This document shows, piece after piece, positions 23,201-35,740 of a DNA stretch of 64,000 nucleotides. Source of the stretch: Halichondria panicea (taxonomy: Eukaryota; Porifera; Demospongiae; Suberitida; Halichondriidae); assembly GCF_963675165.1 (NCBI RefSeq), contig NC_087390.1:5093301-5157300 (forward strand), read 5' to 3'. The notes beneath the pieces were generated by a model that had not been told where the DNA came from, made no database searches, and saw only the letters and a program-made list of their open reading frames with translations. Numbering within the stretch: the stretch's first letter is position 1; every line of letters begins with the position of its first letter. A program made the translations under genes and the position numbers.

Positions 23201-26200
23201 TTTTCACAATGCATGTCTCATGTACCACTGTTCTCAAATGTTTCAGCGTGCATGCCTGCCTCTCCAGTCTGGTTTAGTTTTATTGCTCTTGAGTTGCTGT
23301 GCTATAGTCTTACACGCTACATGCACTGCATTATATCACTACTCTGCATGTTTTCTTTATAATCATGTCACCAGCCGAGGGTTTGCACTTTAGTTCTAGT
23401 ATCTATAAGAGAGCTTGCAACTCCAGTAAAAGACGTCGAATGGTCAACGCTTGACCAACGAAGCTCGTGAGCATCTGTAAGAGTCAACGTGTTACTCAAC
23501 TAGCTATTGCACGGCTGCAAAATTCGGCACAGTTTGTTCTTTTTTGCATCGTCTATTAATTTGTTGCTAGGGGAGATCCTTTTATAGTGCTATGGTCATG
23601 TGGTATAAGTCAGATATGCCACACCTACTCGGAGGATATGCACCCCATAAATATCCTCCTCTTAGGTGTGGTATACATCCCTTATACATAGTAATGTAAG
23701 AGGCATTCAAAATAGATGTATAGAAAGAAAATAATAATTATGCATGCTTGTACATACATAATTTTATCTAAGATTGTTGCATGGGAACCTAATGTCATGT
23801 ATAACTCACCCAGCTTCTGGTGGTTTCGGTACGCTCTGGAAGGGCACACGTATTGGTGCCACTGTGGCTGTCAAGATTTACAAAAGTATCGATGATCATG
23901 ATCAGAGCTTTGAGAGGGAACGCTGTATCTACACAAGATCATTTCTAAATCACGAAAGTATAGCCATTTATTACGGGGCCGATTTGCACACTCCTCGTAA
24001 GTTTATAATTATTACAATGTTCCCCAACGCTACGTACCTGTTGTTAACAGCTTATGTTATATTATGTGTTAATTAATCAAACTATGCTGAGCTACTTGTA
24101 GTTAAACATGATTATTCACACATACAGCTCTTTTTCCGACCGAATTTTGGCTCATTATGCGGTACTATGAGCACGGTAGTCTAGCCGACCACCTCATACA
24201 CAACACACTTCCACAGAAGAAAGTGTTTCGTATCCTTTGCAGTATTGCCGATGCACTGGAATATCTTCATCATCCCTTCAAATCTTTCTTTGGAAGGAAT
24301 CATGAAGGGATTGCCCACAGAGACATCAAACCAAGTAATATCCTGCTCAAGGATGAATTTGGAAGCTGCGTTGTGGCTGATTTTGGTTTATCACTTGGTG
24401 CAGAAGATCTTCTTCCTGGGAGTGCCCCTGTAAAAGTGCAAGTGGGCACTAAGCGATACATGTCTCCCGAGGTGTTGAATAACTCTGTTGTGACGACAGA
24501 AATTCAATCATTCTGTGTGACGGATATTTATTGCTACGGGCTTGTGATGTGGGAGGTTCTTCGGAGGTCAGAGGGTGAAGGTTAGTAGAATTCAATGTGA
24601 TTATAAAATTATATGATGCCAATGCTATAAAATGGCTCATCGTATCTCGAAATGTGACTTTAAGTTATATAGAAGGGCATTGTCCCTTGTTCAAAGCTGC
24701 ATGCATGAGTTATATACTTGACCAATTGATTATGGTGTATATTATATTGATAGCTCCTCGTTGTGTATACTGCAGGTGAACCTAGTGAGTATGCAGTGCC
24801 GTACCACAACCTCCTTCCGCCTGACCCCACTATAGAGCTGGTGAGGGAGGTGGTTGTAGAGCAAAGAGTGAGACCACAGCTGGAGGAAAGATGGAACGTT
24901 AGTATAATTTAGAGTGGATATTTTATGGCATTGATTCATTTACAAATACCGTATATACAGCAGGGAATTTCCGTAAGGTAAAATAATTCTTTGAACGACA
25001 GCGGTGATTTGAATGAGTACAAACTTCATTTGCTTATCATTTCGTGCACTGCAGTGAATGCGTTTCGGTAAACCATCGTGGGTAAACTGTTCATCAAGGT
25101 CAGTCTGCCCACGCAAATAACGAATGCGTTCCCCACAAAGTTAACCCACTATAATATAATTATATAATTATATGGTAGTGATATTACCGTACTCTACCGA
25201 GATTACGCCCACGTCCGAAATTACGCCACTTTTGAGTGAAAGTTCCTACACAGTCTAATTTGTCTCGAGAATACGCCCACCAGGAAGTGATACATTTGTC
25301 AGTGAGCAAATTGTCAAGAAAGGTTTAGCAGTTTACTGTGTACGCTGGTTAGCTCTGAATAATTATAGCTAGGTGTGTGTGCTGAAGGCTAAACTGTACT
25401 TGTCAGCTAACCTATATACTAGGAGAGAGAGAAAAGAGAAAGAAAAATACTATAAACATGCATGTACGTACTTACTTAATGTGAAACCTAAAGCGTGGAC
25501 ATTTAAAATGAAATGAGCATACATTGTTCCCACTAAAGTTGTTTATTTTGCAAATTTACGAATCAAAATCCAAGAGAACGTGGCTAGAAGCCTATAGAAG
25601 CTGTTAGTTGTTCGTCGCATAGAAGCTGTTAGTTGTTCGTTGCATTGCAACTGTTGAGCAGTTACAGCTGGAATACACAGTGACACACACACAGTCGGCT
25701 TTACCGTATTCTTCATGAGGCTACGCCTCGAGGCATAATGAGGAGAATGAACACCGAACCATATTGAGAACTTTGTATACTTTTGAGCACATGAGGTTGT
25801 AGTGTTAGTTGCCCTTCATGCAAGTCATCTGTGACCTGGAATGCATGAAGATCATCGTCTCTTAATTCTCCAGTGCAGTATGTCTGCGTACATTATAATA
25901 GCTAGCTCATTGTAAAGTATCATTGTGTTCAATTTTTCATAATGACATCACCATTTGATTTATAATGAGAGGGAAGTGGCCGTTTTACATTCGGTTTAAC
26001 GCCAGCGTTTGTTTATACGTGCGTTTTTATAGAAACGGAACGGGAACTTTTTATTGATGGGTACTGTACAGTCACACATTTGGGGGCATATTAATGTTGA
26101 CTGAGGAACCCTCTCTCTCATCTCAGGTCCACTATCAGAATATTGTCCTGCTAATGCAGGAATGTTGGTCGGCCTCACCGGATGGTCGACCCACAGTGGC

Positions 26201-26240
26201 AAGAATTAGACTAAAACTGGCAGAGAATTTGATATCGTAA
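17280..26240 (+). CDS. TGF-beta type I receptor-like Ser/Thr kinase, copy A (9 exons, 525 aa)
   Basis: Exons: 17280-17373, 19645-19803, 20710-20880, 21324-21448, 22519-22675, 23814-23996, 24128-24580, 24776-24897, 26127-26240 (1578 nt, phases consistent). It has a signal peptide (MRDYVVPV...LLLLLL), a cysteine-rich three-finger-like ectodomain (ICYCDD..TPC.NNTC and CCDSTGCN) and a membrane helix (about 149-177). A juxtamembrane segment ends TIAKEIKLIELI, matching the TIARTI block of type I receptors. The kinase has its lysine in VAVKIY (K256), IAHRDIKPSN (D362), VADFGLSL (D381), VGTKRYMSPEVL and DIYCYGLVMWE. It ends at the usual type I C-lobe (LLMQECW..SPDGRPTVARI). Unusual points: the GS box SGSGSG is replaced by SESGNSCVSSGG, and the first glycine of the nucleotide loop is alanine (ASGGFG). 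Family role: phosphorylates SMADs after type II activation; here that is inferred. Confidence 0.9.
17900..18084. repeat. MITE in intron 1 of copy A (shared with copy B)
   Basis: Inverted ends CCGTATAGCTAGTAATTTCT and AGAAATTTCTAGCTATACAA with TA outside. The orthologous insertion is at 52799-52974 in copy B, so it predates the duplication. Confidence 0.65.
19014..19219. repeat. MITE present only in copy A (206 bp, TA duplication)
   Basis: Ends CCGTATAGCGGGTAATTTTC and ...CGAAAATTACACGCTATACGG, with TA at 19012-19013 and 19220-19221. Copy B near 55376 reads CCATCTACTTCAAAG, which is exactly the unoccupied site. It therefore inserted after the duplication. Confidence 0.85.
21013..21222. repeat. 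MITE in intron 3 of copy A (shared with copy B)
   Basis: Ends ACGTATAGCGGGTAATTTTC and ...GACCCGCTATACGA, flanked by TA. The counterpart in copy B is 59070-59289. Confidence 0.7.
22800..22990. repeat. Dispersed repeat (GGCGGCCACGGGTATAGTAGTCCG type) in intron 5 of copy A
   Basis: This block, with a GTTTG run and ...CACCTGGATGCCATAGCGCTACG..., recurs at 60610-60785 in copy B. Related copies in opposite orientation lie at about 48355-48545 and 54085-54225, with partial copies at 47100-47190 and 50010-50090. Each shares GAAGGCTAT..ATGCTG.AAAC..AGCGCTATGGCATCCAGGTGAGTAGA-like elements. Confidence 0.55.
23040..23400. repeat. Repeat block in intron 5 of copy A, found inverted elsewhere in copy B
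   Basis: The stretch ending CCAGCCGAGGGTTTGCACTT is present at the same place in copy B (60850-61205) and again, reverse-complemented, at about 53505-53930 in intron 1 of copy B. A short end fragment is at about 50285-50310. Confidence 0.65.
24950..25155. repeat. Diverged MITE in intron 8 of copy A (shared with copy B)
   Basis: Begins TACCGTATATACAGCAGGGA and ends ...GTTAACCCACTATA, matching the 'CCGTATAGCG' family with substitutions. The equivalent in copy B is at 62751-62955. Confidence 0.5.
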
Positions 26241-26995
26241 CTATCGGCATTAGTGGCTTTTTGCCTGGGGCAGGTCATGATGTTCATAATTATATTGCTG
26301 TTCACTTGTGTTTGTTACCTTATATTTATTATTTGAACACAATGTTCTCACACAATGTTATATATATATCACTTATATAATTATATTAATTCTAATGTCA
26401 TAAAGTTTATGATAATACATGAATTGTAAAAAAAGCAAAATAATCAACATGATTGTATGCATGTGCATAATAGGAAGAATCGCTATATACCCTGATGATT
26501 GCTACTATATATAATTATGATTTGTTTCCAGGGAGACAAATCTACCCCTTGTACATGTAAACGACAGTACACGTTTAACAAACATACTACTGTATAGCTC
26601 GCTTGCGCATGCGCACCGAGGCATAAAAATGATTGAATGCAAGCCAAAATCTCATTGCATGTGCATAACATCAGCACAAATATATACAGCATAGACTGAC
26701 ACACTATCTACAAGATTCCTAAAGAATCTATAGCGTAAAACCATGCATTGTCCAAACCCTATAATTATATAGCAGACTGCTATGTATATACCGCCATGGA
26801 AAATGCTGAGATATGAGCTTGTACACTGCATGTATACTGTAACCAAGCAATGAGATACCCTTCACTTGCTAAAATATTAATTTTACATTAGACCCAATCA
26901 AAATCAGCTCTAATTTGAAACAGTGGCATAATTATAATTATAAAACAGCAAGAGAATTGAATGAAATTGTTGTTAGGATTTATAGTTCCACATAA
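26241..26995. other. Convergent intergenic region between copy A and RTK2
   Basis: 755 bp of AT-rich sequence between two stop codons facing each other. It contains a fragment of the CTCGCTTGCGCATGCGCACCGAGGCATAA repeat end at about 26596-26625 (compare 44570-44605). No gene is seen. Confidence 0.5.
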
Positions 26996-29900
26996 TTAGC
27001 TATCTATATACAGACCATCCGCATCAGAAGAGATGGCAAACACTGAGGTGTTGACATCAAAGACCTTCAAGCGTTTGGGTGTACCCACATAAGGATTATA
27101 GCTGTCCCTCTGAGCAATGGTGGAGTGATTCCCTTCTTCTTCAGCAGGAGGAGGGGAACCTTCAGAGCTACTGCTCATGGAGGCCTTTTCGTCTTTGTCA
27201 TTGTGAGCACAACTTGGAGCCTAAGAAAATGAACAACATTGTTCCTTAATAGCCAACTAAAAATAGTGAGAATTACTATAGGTGTTTGATGACCTTCATA
27301 TAATTAATACACAATAATTATGTAGACTGTCTTAGAGAAGAGTAGTTATATACAATTACGCGCCAAACCATAAGTGTTTCACCATAAGGAATTATCATGC
27401 ATGATAATATGCATGTGTGCATGCACTGTCTTCGATCAATGAGCAACATTGATTTAAAGATGTACGTTTGTTTCAGCCTCTAAGCTTCCTTCTTCTGGTA
27501 CACAGTTGATGAAGTGGGTGTAAGCATTTTTCTCAGACAGTGTTCGCACAAATTTATTTTTCAGAGCAACAAATGATGGCCTATTTTCAGCCTCTTCCCT
27601 CCAACACTCCTTCATTAACTCCTCGCTGTGTATGTGTATGTGTATGTGGGGGGGGGGGGTGAGTGGTGTTATCTGAGAACTGTTATTCTGAATGCATCAG
27701 CGGCCCAAGATATTGTGGATTGATTTATTATTGCAACGCCAATATAGTCGTATAATTATATCCTCCATGAACTTAGTTTGTGCTGCAGTATGCATTTTTA
27801 ATTATGACCATTACATTTCCGGGGGTGTTTTGGTTGGAGACTCGAGTCGACTGCCACTCTCCAAATAGTTCAAGAGTTCAGCGAAACTAGTAATATGTGG
27901 ATACGGGAAATCACCTGCATAGAAACAGTATAAGCATTTTAATCTATGCATGAGGATCGGGTAACAATGTAGCTTTATTTCGGGAGGTCATAACTACTAG
28001 GATATGCTTTCTTTAATTGTTTTCAAGCTAGTTGCAGGTGTACCATGCACTCACAGAGTGTTGCAATCTCCCAGAGCAACACGCCAAAGGACCACACATC
28101 CGAAGCGCTACTGTACACTCCATTTTTCAAAGCCTCAATGGCCATCCACTTCCAAGGCAACTTCACGTTGGTTTGATCGGTCTTGATGTACAGCTCTTGG
28201 TCTGATTCAGAAGTGAGGACACGAGACAGTCCAAAATCAGTGATCTTTAGACTTTTGTCATTGCAAACCAGGATGTTACGACAGGCCAAGTCACGATGGA
28301 CGATGTTTAGACTGCTGATGTACACCTGCATGCATGCACATGCGTGAGGTAAGCATTATTTAACAATTATAATTATATAAGCAATTTAGTTGTACCTTAT
28401 ACTAATGGTGTTACTGACTTCTAATTGGTTGCACTCACCATTCCCGACGCAATTTGGAAAGCAAATGAAATAAATTCGTCAGGCTCCACTCTGTCCTGGT
28501 AACTCTTGAATAGCAACCCACCATCTACGCTAGGAGCTGCAATGATTATAAGATGTGATAATAAGTTGCGGTGGTGTTACCCCTGCTAAAGGGTAACACT
28601 AAGGATTCGGATTGTAATTATAGCTACATGCACACAAGGTAATTATAGGCGTAACGAAGTGTTAGGTTAGCTTGAAGAACTCACCATTATCGTTTTCAAT
28701 CTCTAAGTGATCATATTCTTGAGTTTCCTTCTCATCAAGGTGATCATAAGTGGTACCATTTGGGGGCGTGGCACGAGATGGAGTGGGTGTGTCTATGACG
28801 AGGCTAGGCAGAGAGGTCATGCATATTCCATTACACAAGTCGCTTAGGGAAAACAACGTTCCACCTGAGTTTTGATCCTAAAAGAAGAGAGAAATTTTTT
28901 CTTCAACTGATCACACTATGATAATGGAGTCTAAGTGTAATACAGTGAAACACTGGGTGCCTTTGGGGAGTTAACCTATTTTGACAGGTTGTTTCGGACA
29001 CAATCTGTTCATATCATGATCAGGGTGCCTGACCTTTATATCACAGTTGGCATGGGGGGGTTCCACTGTATAAGATGTTTCTTGAAACGTACCTGATAAC
29101 CAGAGTCTGGTTGTGATATGGTACTGGTAGCTCCACTAAACTTCCTTCTATGCTGTGCCTGTGGAATGGGAGGTAATGATCATCTGGTATATATCGCAAT
29201 TGCAGTAAGAGAGTATAATTGTGACCATTATACAGGGAGTGAAAACGTTCAACGGTTGCATGAGGGAACACGTAGCTATATATTCAATGCAACAATAATG
29301 GCGTGCCTAAAATGTGATGCTTTCCTCATCACTTACAAAGAAACATACCATTTTCTTGATGGCCTGGAGATAGACCTCCAAGTTTCCATGAGGTACGAAC
29401 TCAGTAAGCAGACACATTGGTTCCTGAAGGGTCACACATCCCACTAGACCCACCACATACGGATTGCTCCTCTCAGCGATCTTCTTAACCAACTCTATCT
29501 CATCCAGAAAGCATTTCTTGTCAGAGCTTTCAGTTGTATCTGAAGAGATGAAACTCATATACACTGTAATAATTATTATCTGTATTCAAACAACTCAATA
29601 TAATTATAGTGTTAAGGCAACAATTAATTTGATAACATAGAAGTTTAAAATTGAATTTGAAGAAGGCCGTGGAAGAATCTCTCTGGCCATATAAATATTA
29701 TGCACGGGTAAATTTCGTGACAACGCCAACTTTGGAGAGCTCACTTTTGAGTAGCTTGATGGCCACTGTTTTACAAATACTCCTTTTCATGACCTTCGAA
29801 GAAGAGATGGGTCCCTTCACTATTCCTTTGTACACTTTAGAGAAACAGCCGTCTCCTAAATTGTCACCCTCCAGTATCACGTTGCCTCGGGGGATTTCCC

Positions 29901-32900
29901 ACGGGTCAAAAATAGGCAGTGACTTGATGGGCTTGGGACAAATCCCAGTCTCGGGTACCAAATGGGGTGCATCCTGAAGGAAATACAAGGCAATGTGATT
30001 ACGAGTATTCATGTAATTTTGAAACTATAGACAGTATAAAATTTGACAGTTTACTAAAAACGTAAAAACATTTCTCACACTTAATAATTGCTTTATTAAA
30101 TTTCTCTTCTTCTTGTGATTCAGACAACATAGACAGGAGAGCCCAACACCAGCGACCATGGCAACCAGTCCCACTGACCCCAGTGTGGTGAATGTCACTA
30201 TGTATGTTACAGTATTCACAATTGACTCCGGTACCGTACCGCTACCACCGTTACTGCCATTGTTACTGGGGGTGGGTACATGTAGTAGAGTGCAGTTGGT
30301 AGATAGGGAGGTGTTTGTGGGTAGGGGGGAGGGGGTAGACCAGTTACTCCAGAGGAACAGATTGCTAACACGAATCTGTGCACGGAGTTGATAAAATGAA
30401 AACAGGTGCATATGTGAGCATTTAATATAATACTCTGTTCAATTGAGTGGATCACAAACACCAAGTTGTCATACGTAGTTGCATGCATGTATACTGGTTT
30501 GTTTTAGGTAATAGTCACCTATACACATTACCTGAATGAAGAGACACAGCTGATTGTTTGGTACCACAATGCTGGAGAACTGAGCAATTCTTTGAATGGG
30601 GTCCGTTTCATTCTATACAAATTAAACAAGCAAAAATCACAATGGCCATTCCTCATAACGAAGATAGGTATATCTAGCACACATTCTTTAAGTAAATGTA
30701 AGATAATAGAAACACAGTACTGAGTTTATGGGCTCACATCTCTTTCAATATCTTCCAGGTGGACAATAAGCTCCTCGTTGATAATGTTACTCATTACAGG
30801 CTCAGTCAAGATTCTAATCTGCTCTCTTTCAATTCTCCCATACGTCACATTAGGAGACATCCAACTAATGGTGAGATTTTTTCGGATTGGTGACAAGTTT
30901 TCTTGCTCTACTGTAATGGTGGCTTGGTCTACCGCACGAGGGGGTAAGGGCTTGGTTGTTATGGAGCATAATTGTATTGATGGTAGCAGACGATAAAAGA
31001 ACTCTTCATTGCGAATGGATTGAATCTGAAAATGGAAAAAAGTTCACATCCAACATTGCACTGTACTATATACACAAGCGTATAGTCAAACAATTCCATT
31101 CCTAAGTTCTTAAATAGTGCATCCTTCCACTAAAGGCTCACCTTAAAACGAGTATCCACAAGTTCCAGTGGTAATGCATGTACAAAGAACGAGCCAGAAA
31201 ATTACTGGTGAGATAATATATAAAACTTTCATTCTCCTTTCCTAGTGAATCGGATCCCACAGCTATTTTTTTGAATATCAACAATCTTCCTGGTCCAGGA
31301 ATAGAACTATTGACAGGTTTCACGTTCACAAACATATCGGCACGAGACAAACTCTCATGGATAGCAGTGAAATTGTGACCATTAGGAATGATACTCCAGA
31401 CAGCTAGAACTGAGAATTGACCAGTGTTCTCATTTTGACGAGAGAAGCATCGTAAATCGAGCGTAGGTTTCTCTCCACTAACTGCATGAAGACGAGAGAA
31501 GTGTTATACAGTAGTTTACTGAATTGAAAAATTCAGGCACATGAATTATCTACCAAAAGTCAACTAGTATACATGCATGCGTACACACCTCTGCTAATGA
31601 GTGCACGCGGTATCTCTGCAGAGCGCCCTGAGCCGGGTTTTACTTGAACCTAATATAACCAAGAAATTACATCAGTCAAATGAACTGCAAACAATGAACT
31701 GCAAACAAAGAGATCTGCAAACAATGTGCATGTGATGTATGAGGACACCACTCACAGTAATGTTGTATAAGCATCCTCCTCGTGAACCAAACACTGGTCC
31801 ATCAGTAGCTCTCCTGGCAGCCATCTTAAAACTGGTAGCATTCTGAAATGTTTTATGTGTAACTATAATAATAATGTGATATCAAACCATCCGAATTAAA
31901 GTTGCTAGTAATTTACCTTGTTTGCAGTGTAAAGCTGTAACATCGTACCACAATTGGGTCTGAATGCTGGCTGTCGCAGAACAATATTGTAGTGTGTAAT
32001 GTACTCAGAATCTGCATGTAGGTGCATGGCACAGTTAATTTAGTGTGTGCATATGATCGTGAGCATTCATTTTTGGAAACATAAAACTGTCCATTTGACC
32101 AATACTGGGAATTTTCTGGTGGTATTCTAATCATGACCATATACATAATAGTAATGATACAAGTGTATAATTATAGCCAATATGTAATTTTGACAATTAA
32201 TTGATGTAATATTATTATATAGCTTGAGAATAGGAAATAAAGTGTCCATATTATCAGTTACACTGCACCTGTAGGTTTCTGCCAGTTAAGCGTGATTATA
32301 GCCCTAGCCAGACCAGCGAAGCCATCTCGGAAATCCTCACTCACTTGGATAGTCAAATTAGTTGGTTTCCCGGGGAATCTCGTCTCTGCACAAGGAGAGA
32401 CATTATGATGAAGGATAATATAATTATGAGTATGTTTGGGTGAAGGATTATACTTTACTCCCTAAATTTAGGGAGCAGAAGAAGCCGGTCTTACAGTGTT
32501 AAGGCTAACTTGAAATTGTTTGGGGGAAACATAATTTTACCAAAATCCCTCATGTCCATTTAAAAGTTAATTTCTACCCAAGGGACATTTGTTAACTCAA
32601 CAACACATCCTCTATGGCTGCATGGCACACGATAATAGTTTTGTAAAGTCAAAACATGTGGGCAACAACTATAAATACTGATATCCCAATAATTGCGTTA
32701 CCATGGTGTTTTGACTAACCAGGTACAAGGTGCTTTAATGCCATCAACCAAATTAAACATTACAGTTAATCCCCCATGCATCAGAACTATATACTTGCTA
32801 CGTATCTTTCTTACCTCCATGGACACACACCATTGTAGTGTCAGAGAAACCAAAACCACCCTCTCTAGTAACCAGGCCAACAGAAACAGCAACTGTCGTA

Positions 32901-34166
32901 CAAGCCAGACGACTCAAATCCAAAACACTCGGTGGGACATGATAAAGTAGATACTTGGTCTCAACACTTGCGTTCCCTTGGTACTCTATTTTAATTATCA
33001 AAACCGAGACAGTGCTATTCAATGATGGGATGGAACTAATTGAGAAATCGAAAAGTCCAGCTCGAAACAATTCTGGTGATTGTGTAACCTTTTGGAGAGT
33101 TGGTGAATCAAGCAGAGAGTGGTCGTCAACTGAGAAAAAGGCAGAATAATATATAGGCACTGAACTACATTAATTTATGGGGACCAATAATTAATGCCTG
33201 GTTATAAAATCTGCATGAGCAGACAGACAAAAAGTCACCTATGTTATCACTGCCATTAGAGATTGAGCAACCTTGTCTGCAGTACTCCTCACTCTGTATA
33301 AACAATATTAAGTGTATAATTTATGGAGAGAAAACAGCAATTTATTAACGCACACAGGTTCTAGAGCAAGTGGTGTCAGAATATAGCTGACTACACTGAT
33401 CAGTGCTCTCACACTCCACACAGTCAGTCCTCTGCGGTGAAAGAATTAAGGTTGTGGAATCATTTTTATTAGCACTTACACATTGTCCGGTGCACAAGCT
33501 TGAGGTTAAATTCATCGTTGCTTTAATCACACATCCTTGGGTGCAGTCCTCAATCTGTAATTCGAGACATTACACATGCACATTCAATATACCAGCAATA
33601 ACATTATCATGTGTGTCTCTGTTGTTACCTTGGATACATTATCACAATGTAGAAAGGAGGGGTCCACAAATGGTCGTGGAGCAGATACCAGAGAAGCCTA
33701 TTAGGTGTGTGATGCATGGGCAATGGTAGACATATCATCCTGTGTTTGATCACATTGCAAATTGTAAACAAACTACACGCAATCAGGCTCAAAATCAAGC
33801 AGCTGCAAAACAATAACTCTGAAAGAGTTTGATAATAAAGCGTATATGCCATGGATGTGACATTTTAGCTGTAATAAAACTATGTACCCGTCAAATACAC
33901 AATTTATGACTTTACCGTCTAGAATTGAACATGATTTTTCACGGCCCTCAGCAACTTACCTCATCAAGTATTTCACTGGAGCATGCAGCAAAGCATCTAG
34001 CTTCCACTATAGCCTGAAGCTCATCAGTGTAGAATGCATGCAGCAGGTTTTGGTCAGTGGGGATGTAGCAGCTCTCTTTGTTGCACACCTCTGAGATTGA
34101 TGCTAAACTCGAACGCAATAGATACAAAAATACTAATAATGTAACTGTCCTGATTCTTTGCTTCAT
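26996..34166 (-). CDS. Receptor tyrosine kinase RTK2 (22 exons, ~1209 aa, one apparent 1-nt gap)
   Basis: Exons 5' to 3': 34166-33960, 33554-33480, 33431-33354, 33293-33239, 33129-32815, 32385-32269, 32011-31917, 31842-31756, 31649-31589, 31481-31142, 31025-30738, 30612-30532, 30375-30079, 29973-29745, 29539-29349, 29158-29093, 28877-28685, 28536-28439, 28325-28055, 27914-27815, 27625-27466, 27220-26996. All phases agree if one T is added near 31200. It has a signal peptide (MKQRIRTVTLLVFLYLL), about 15 cysteines in the first 140 residues, FN3-like modules, a membrane helix (about 661-684), then the kinase: LGDGCFSKVYKG (739), VAIKLLK (K772), a kinase insert with YDHL twice, HRDLACRN (D970), DFGLSR (D988). 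The third glycine of the loop is serine. The first ATG in frame is at 34166; the longer ORF upstream begins with GTG. Neighbours are convergent with copy A. Paralogous to RTK1 but strongly diverged outside the kinase. Confidence 0.88.
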
Positions 34167-35740
34167 TTTCACACAGTGATTGGTTTGACAACAATGCCGC
34201 GCCGCGCGCCCGGTTATATACTCTTGAGAATGGGTAAAGATCGTTAACTATGTCTAAATCGAATTGTTTCAGCCTAGAATCCACACAGCATAATAATTAT
34301 GGCAAAGGCTTTGCCAACAGGTAACGTTGGTATCAGCATAGACACTATAAATTTCAGATGAGGTTGGACGATTGTTAATTAATCTTTTAATTTTCTTTGT
34401 AACCTCCAATTCCTTGGAAACTTGCAGAGAAAGTAGCTATCCTAGCTAAGCCAAAGGCTGCAAACGATCATAGCCTTTTATACTAGTAGGAAATGATGCC
34501 AACAATACTTAGTGACCCTAAAAAGTGAGTAGCATAGCCATACACTAAGCCAGAAACTAAGATTAGTCACAAAGTTCCAGTTGTTGCTGCAGTTTCCTTG
34601 TTTCTTTGTCTTCTGTCTTAATATAGCAGGTGTAGCAACGATAGTTTTAAACTACTACGACTCATAGACTAACAGGAGACGTAATACAAGACAAATAGAC
34701 AATAACTCTTTCCTTGGCAATCTGTTGTAGAAATTACAACAATGGGTAAGGAATCGTTATGATGAATTAGATGAAGTTGTATGTGAGCTCCTCCCTGACA
34801 AACAAACTGTAGTCTAGGTAACCGCCTTATCAGTCAAGTAGGCTAAAAATCTGTGTCCTTTGATGTAAGCTTTGATGTCTCTTTGTGCATATGTAGTTAT
34901 AAAAAAAAAAAAAAAAAAAAAAGAAACCTTTGACTAGCTAGGAAGAGTAGCAGCAGTAGGCAGCAGTAGTAGTAGCAGTGCAAGCAGGACTAGACTAGAT
35001 TAAAAAGTTGGTGGAAAGAATAACTGACCGTTTGGACGTCACCTGGCTGCCAGACTTTCATCTGGACTCTTCCCCCTGAGTAGCTGGCCTTTCTCTAAGC
35101 CACAAAACTGAGCAAGAAGCTGAAGAAGCAGCTAGACAGAGACATGTACCTAGCCTTGAGAATTGGGAGGCGTGGCTCAACTAGTTAGCCCAGCCCAGAG
35201 GAATTGTTACCGTGGGTACTGAACAACCGTAGAAGTAGGGCTACCCCTGGCTTTACTGAATTAACTAGCTGTGTCTGCTGTCTAGTTGGACCAGATTTAG
35301 CTAGATAATGGGGTAGAGAATAGTTGAGCGGTGCTGTGTGTAGCTTGAACTGTACTGGCTGGCAAGAATCTAGTAAGCACCCTATGCACTGATAACTCGT
35401 CAGAATGGAGGGTATGTTCTAGGGATCTGGACAGCTGTACATCCAAAGGAGCCAGGGAGTGCCAATCATCTTCTCCCAGTCTCTGACACGCTAAACAAAA
35501 GGAGCTAGAACTGGGAGTCCCAGCTAGAATTGCTAGCCGGATCTAGACTAATAGAATGACTTGGAGGCGTGGTGAGGCCGGATCCACACTAATTGATCGA
35601 CCTAAAGACGCTCCTGTTCCAGATTTCACGAATGGCAAGGAAAGGGATAAAGAAATGATAAAGTGCTGACTCAGCGGGTTGGGGTTCCTTCTATGGTTTC
35701 TGTGTTACAAAGTGTAGTCTGGCCACGCCCAACTACGCAT
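34167..35740. other. Intergenic, no gene seen; A22 run at 34901-34922
   Basis: No splice-supported ORF is seen on either strand. An uninterrupted run of 22 A lies at 34901-34922, preceded by ordinary sequence, and could mark the 3' end of an old retro-inserted copy, but no matching body was recognised. GCAGTAG-type triplet repeats lie at about 34945-34985. Confidence 0.4.

Noticed and set aside
24742-24939. Minus-strand ORF identical to one at 62545-62742
   Set aside because: It is antisense to exon 8 of the receptor kinase. Identity simply reflects the duplicated exon, and the sense strand has the conserved protein.
34901-34922. A22 run as the end of a processed pseudogene
   Set aside because: No coding remnant or SINE-like body was recognised upstream and no flanking duplication was found.
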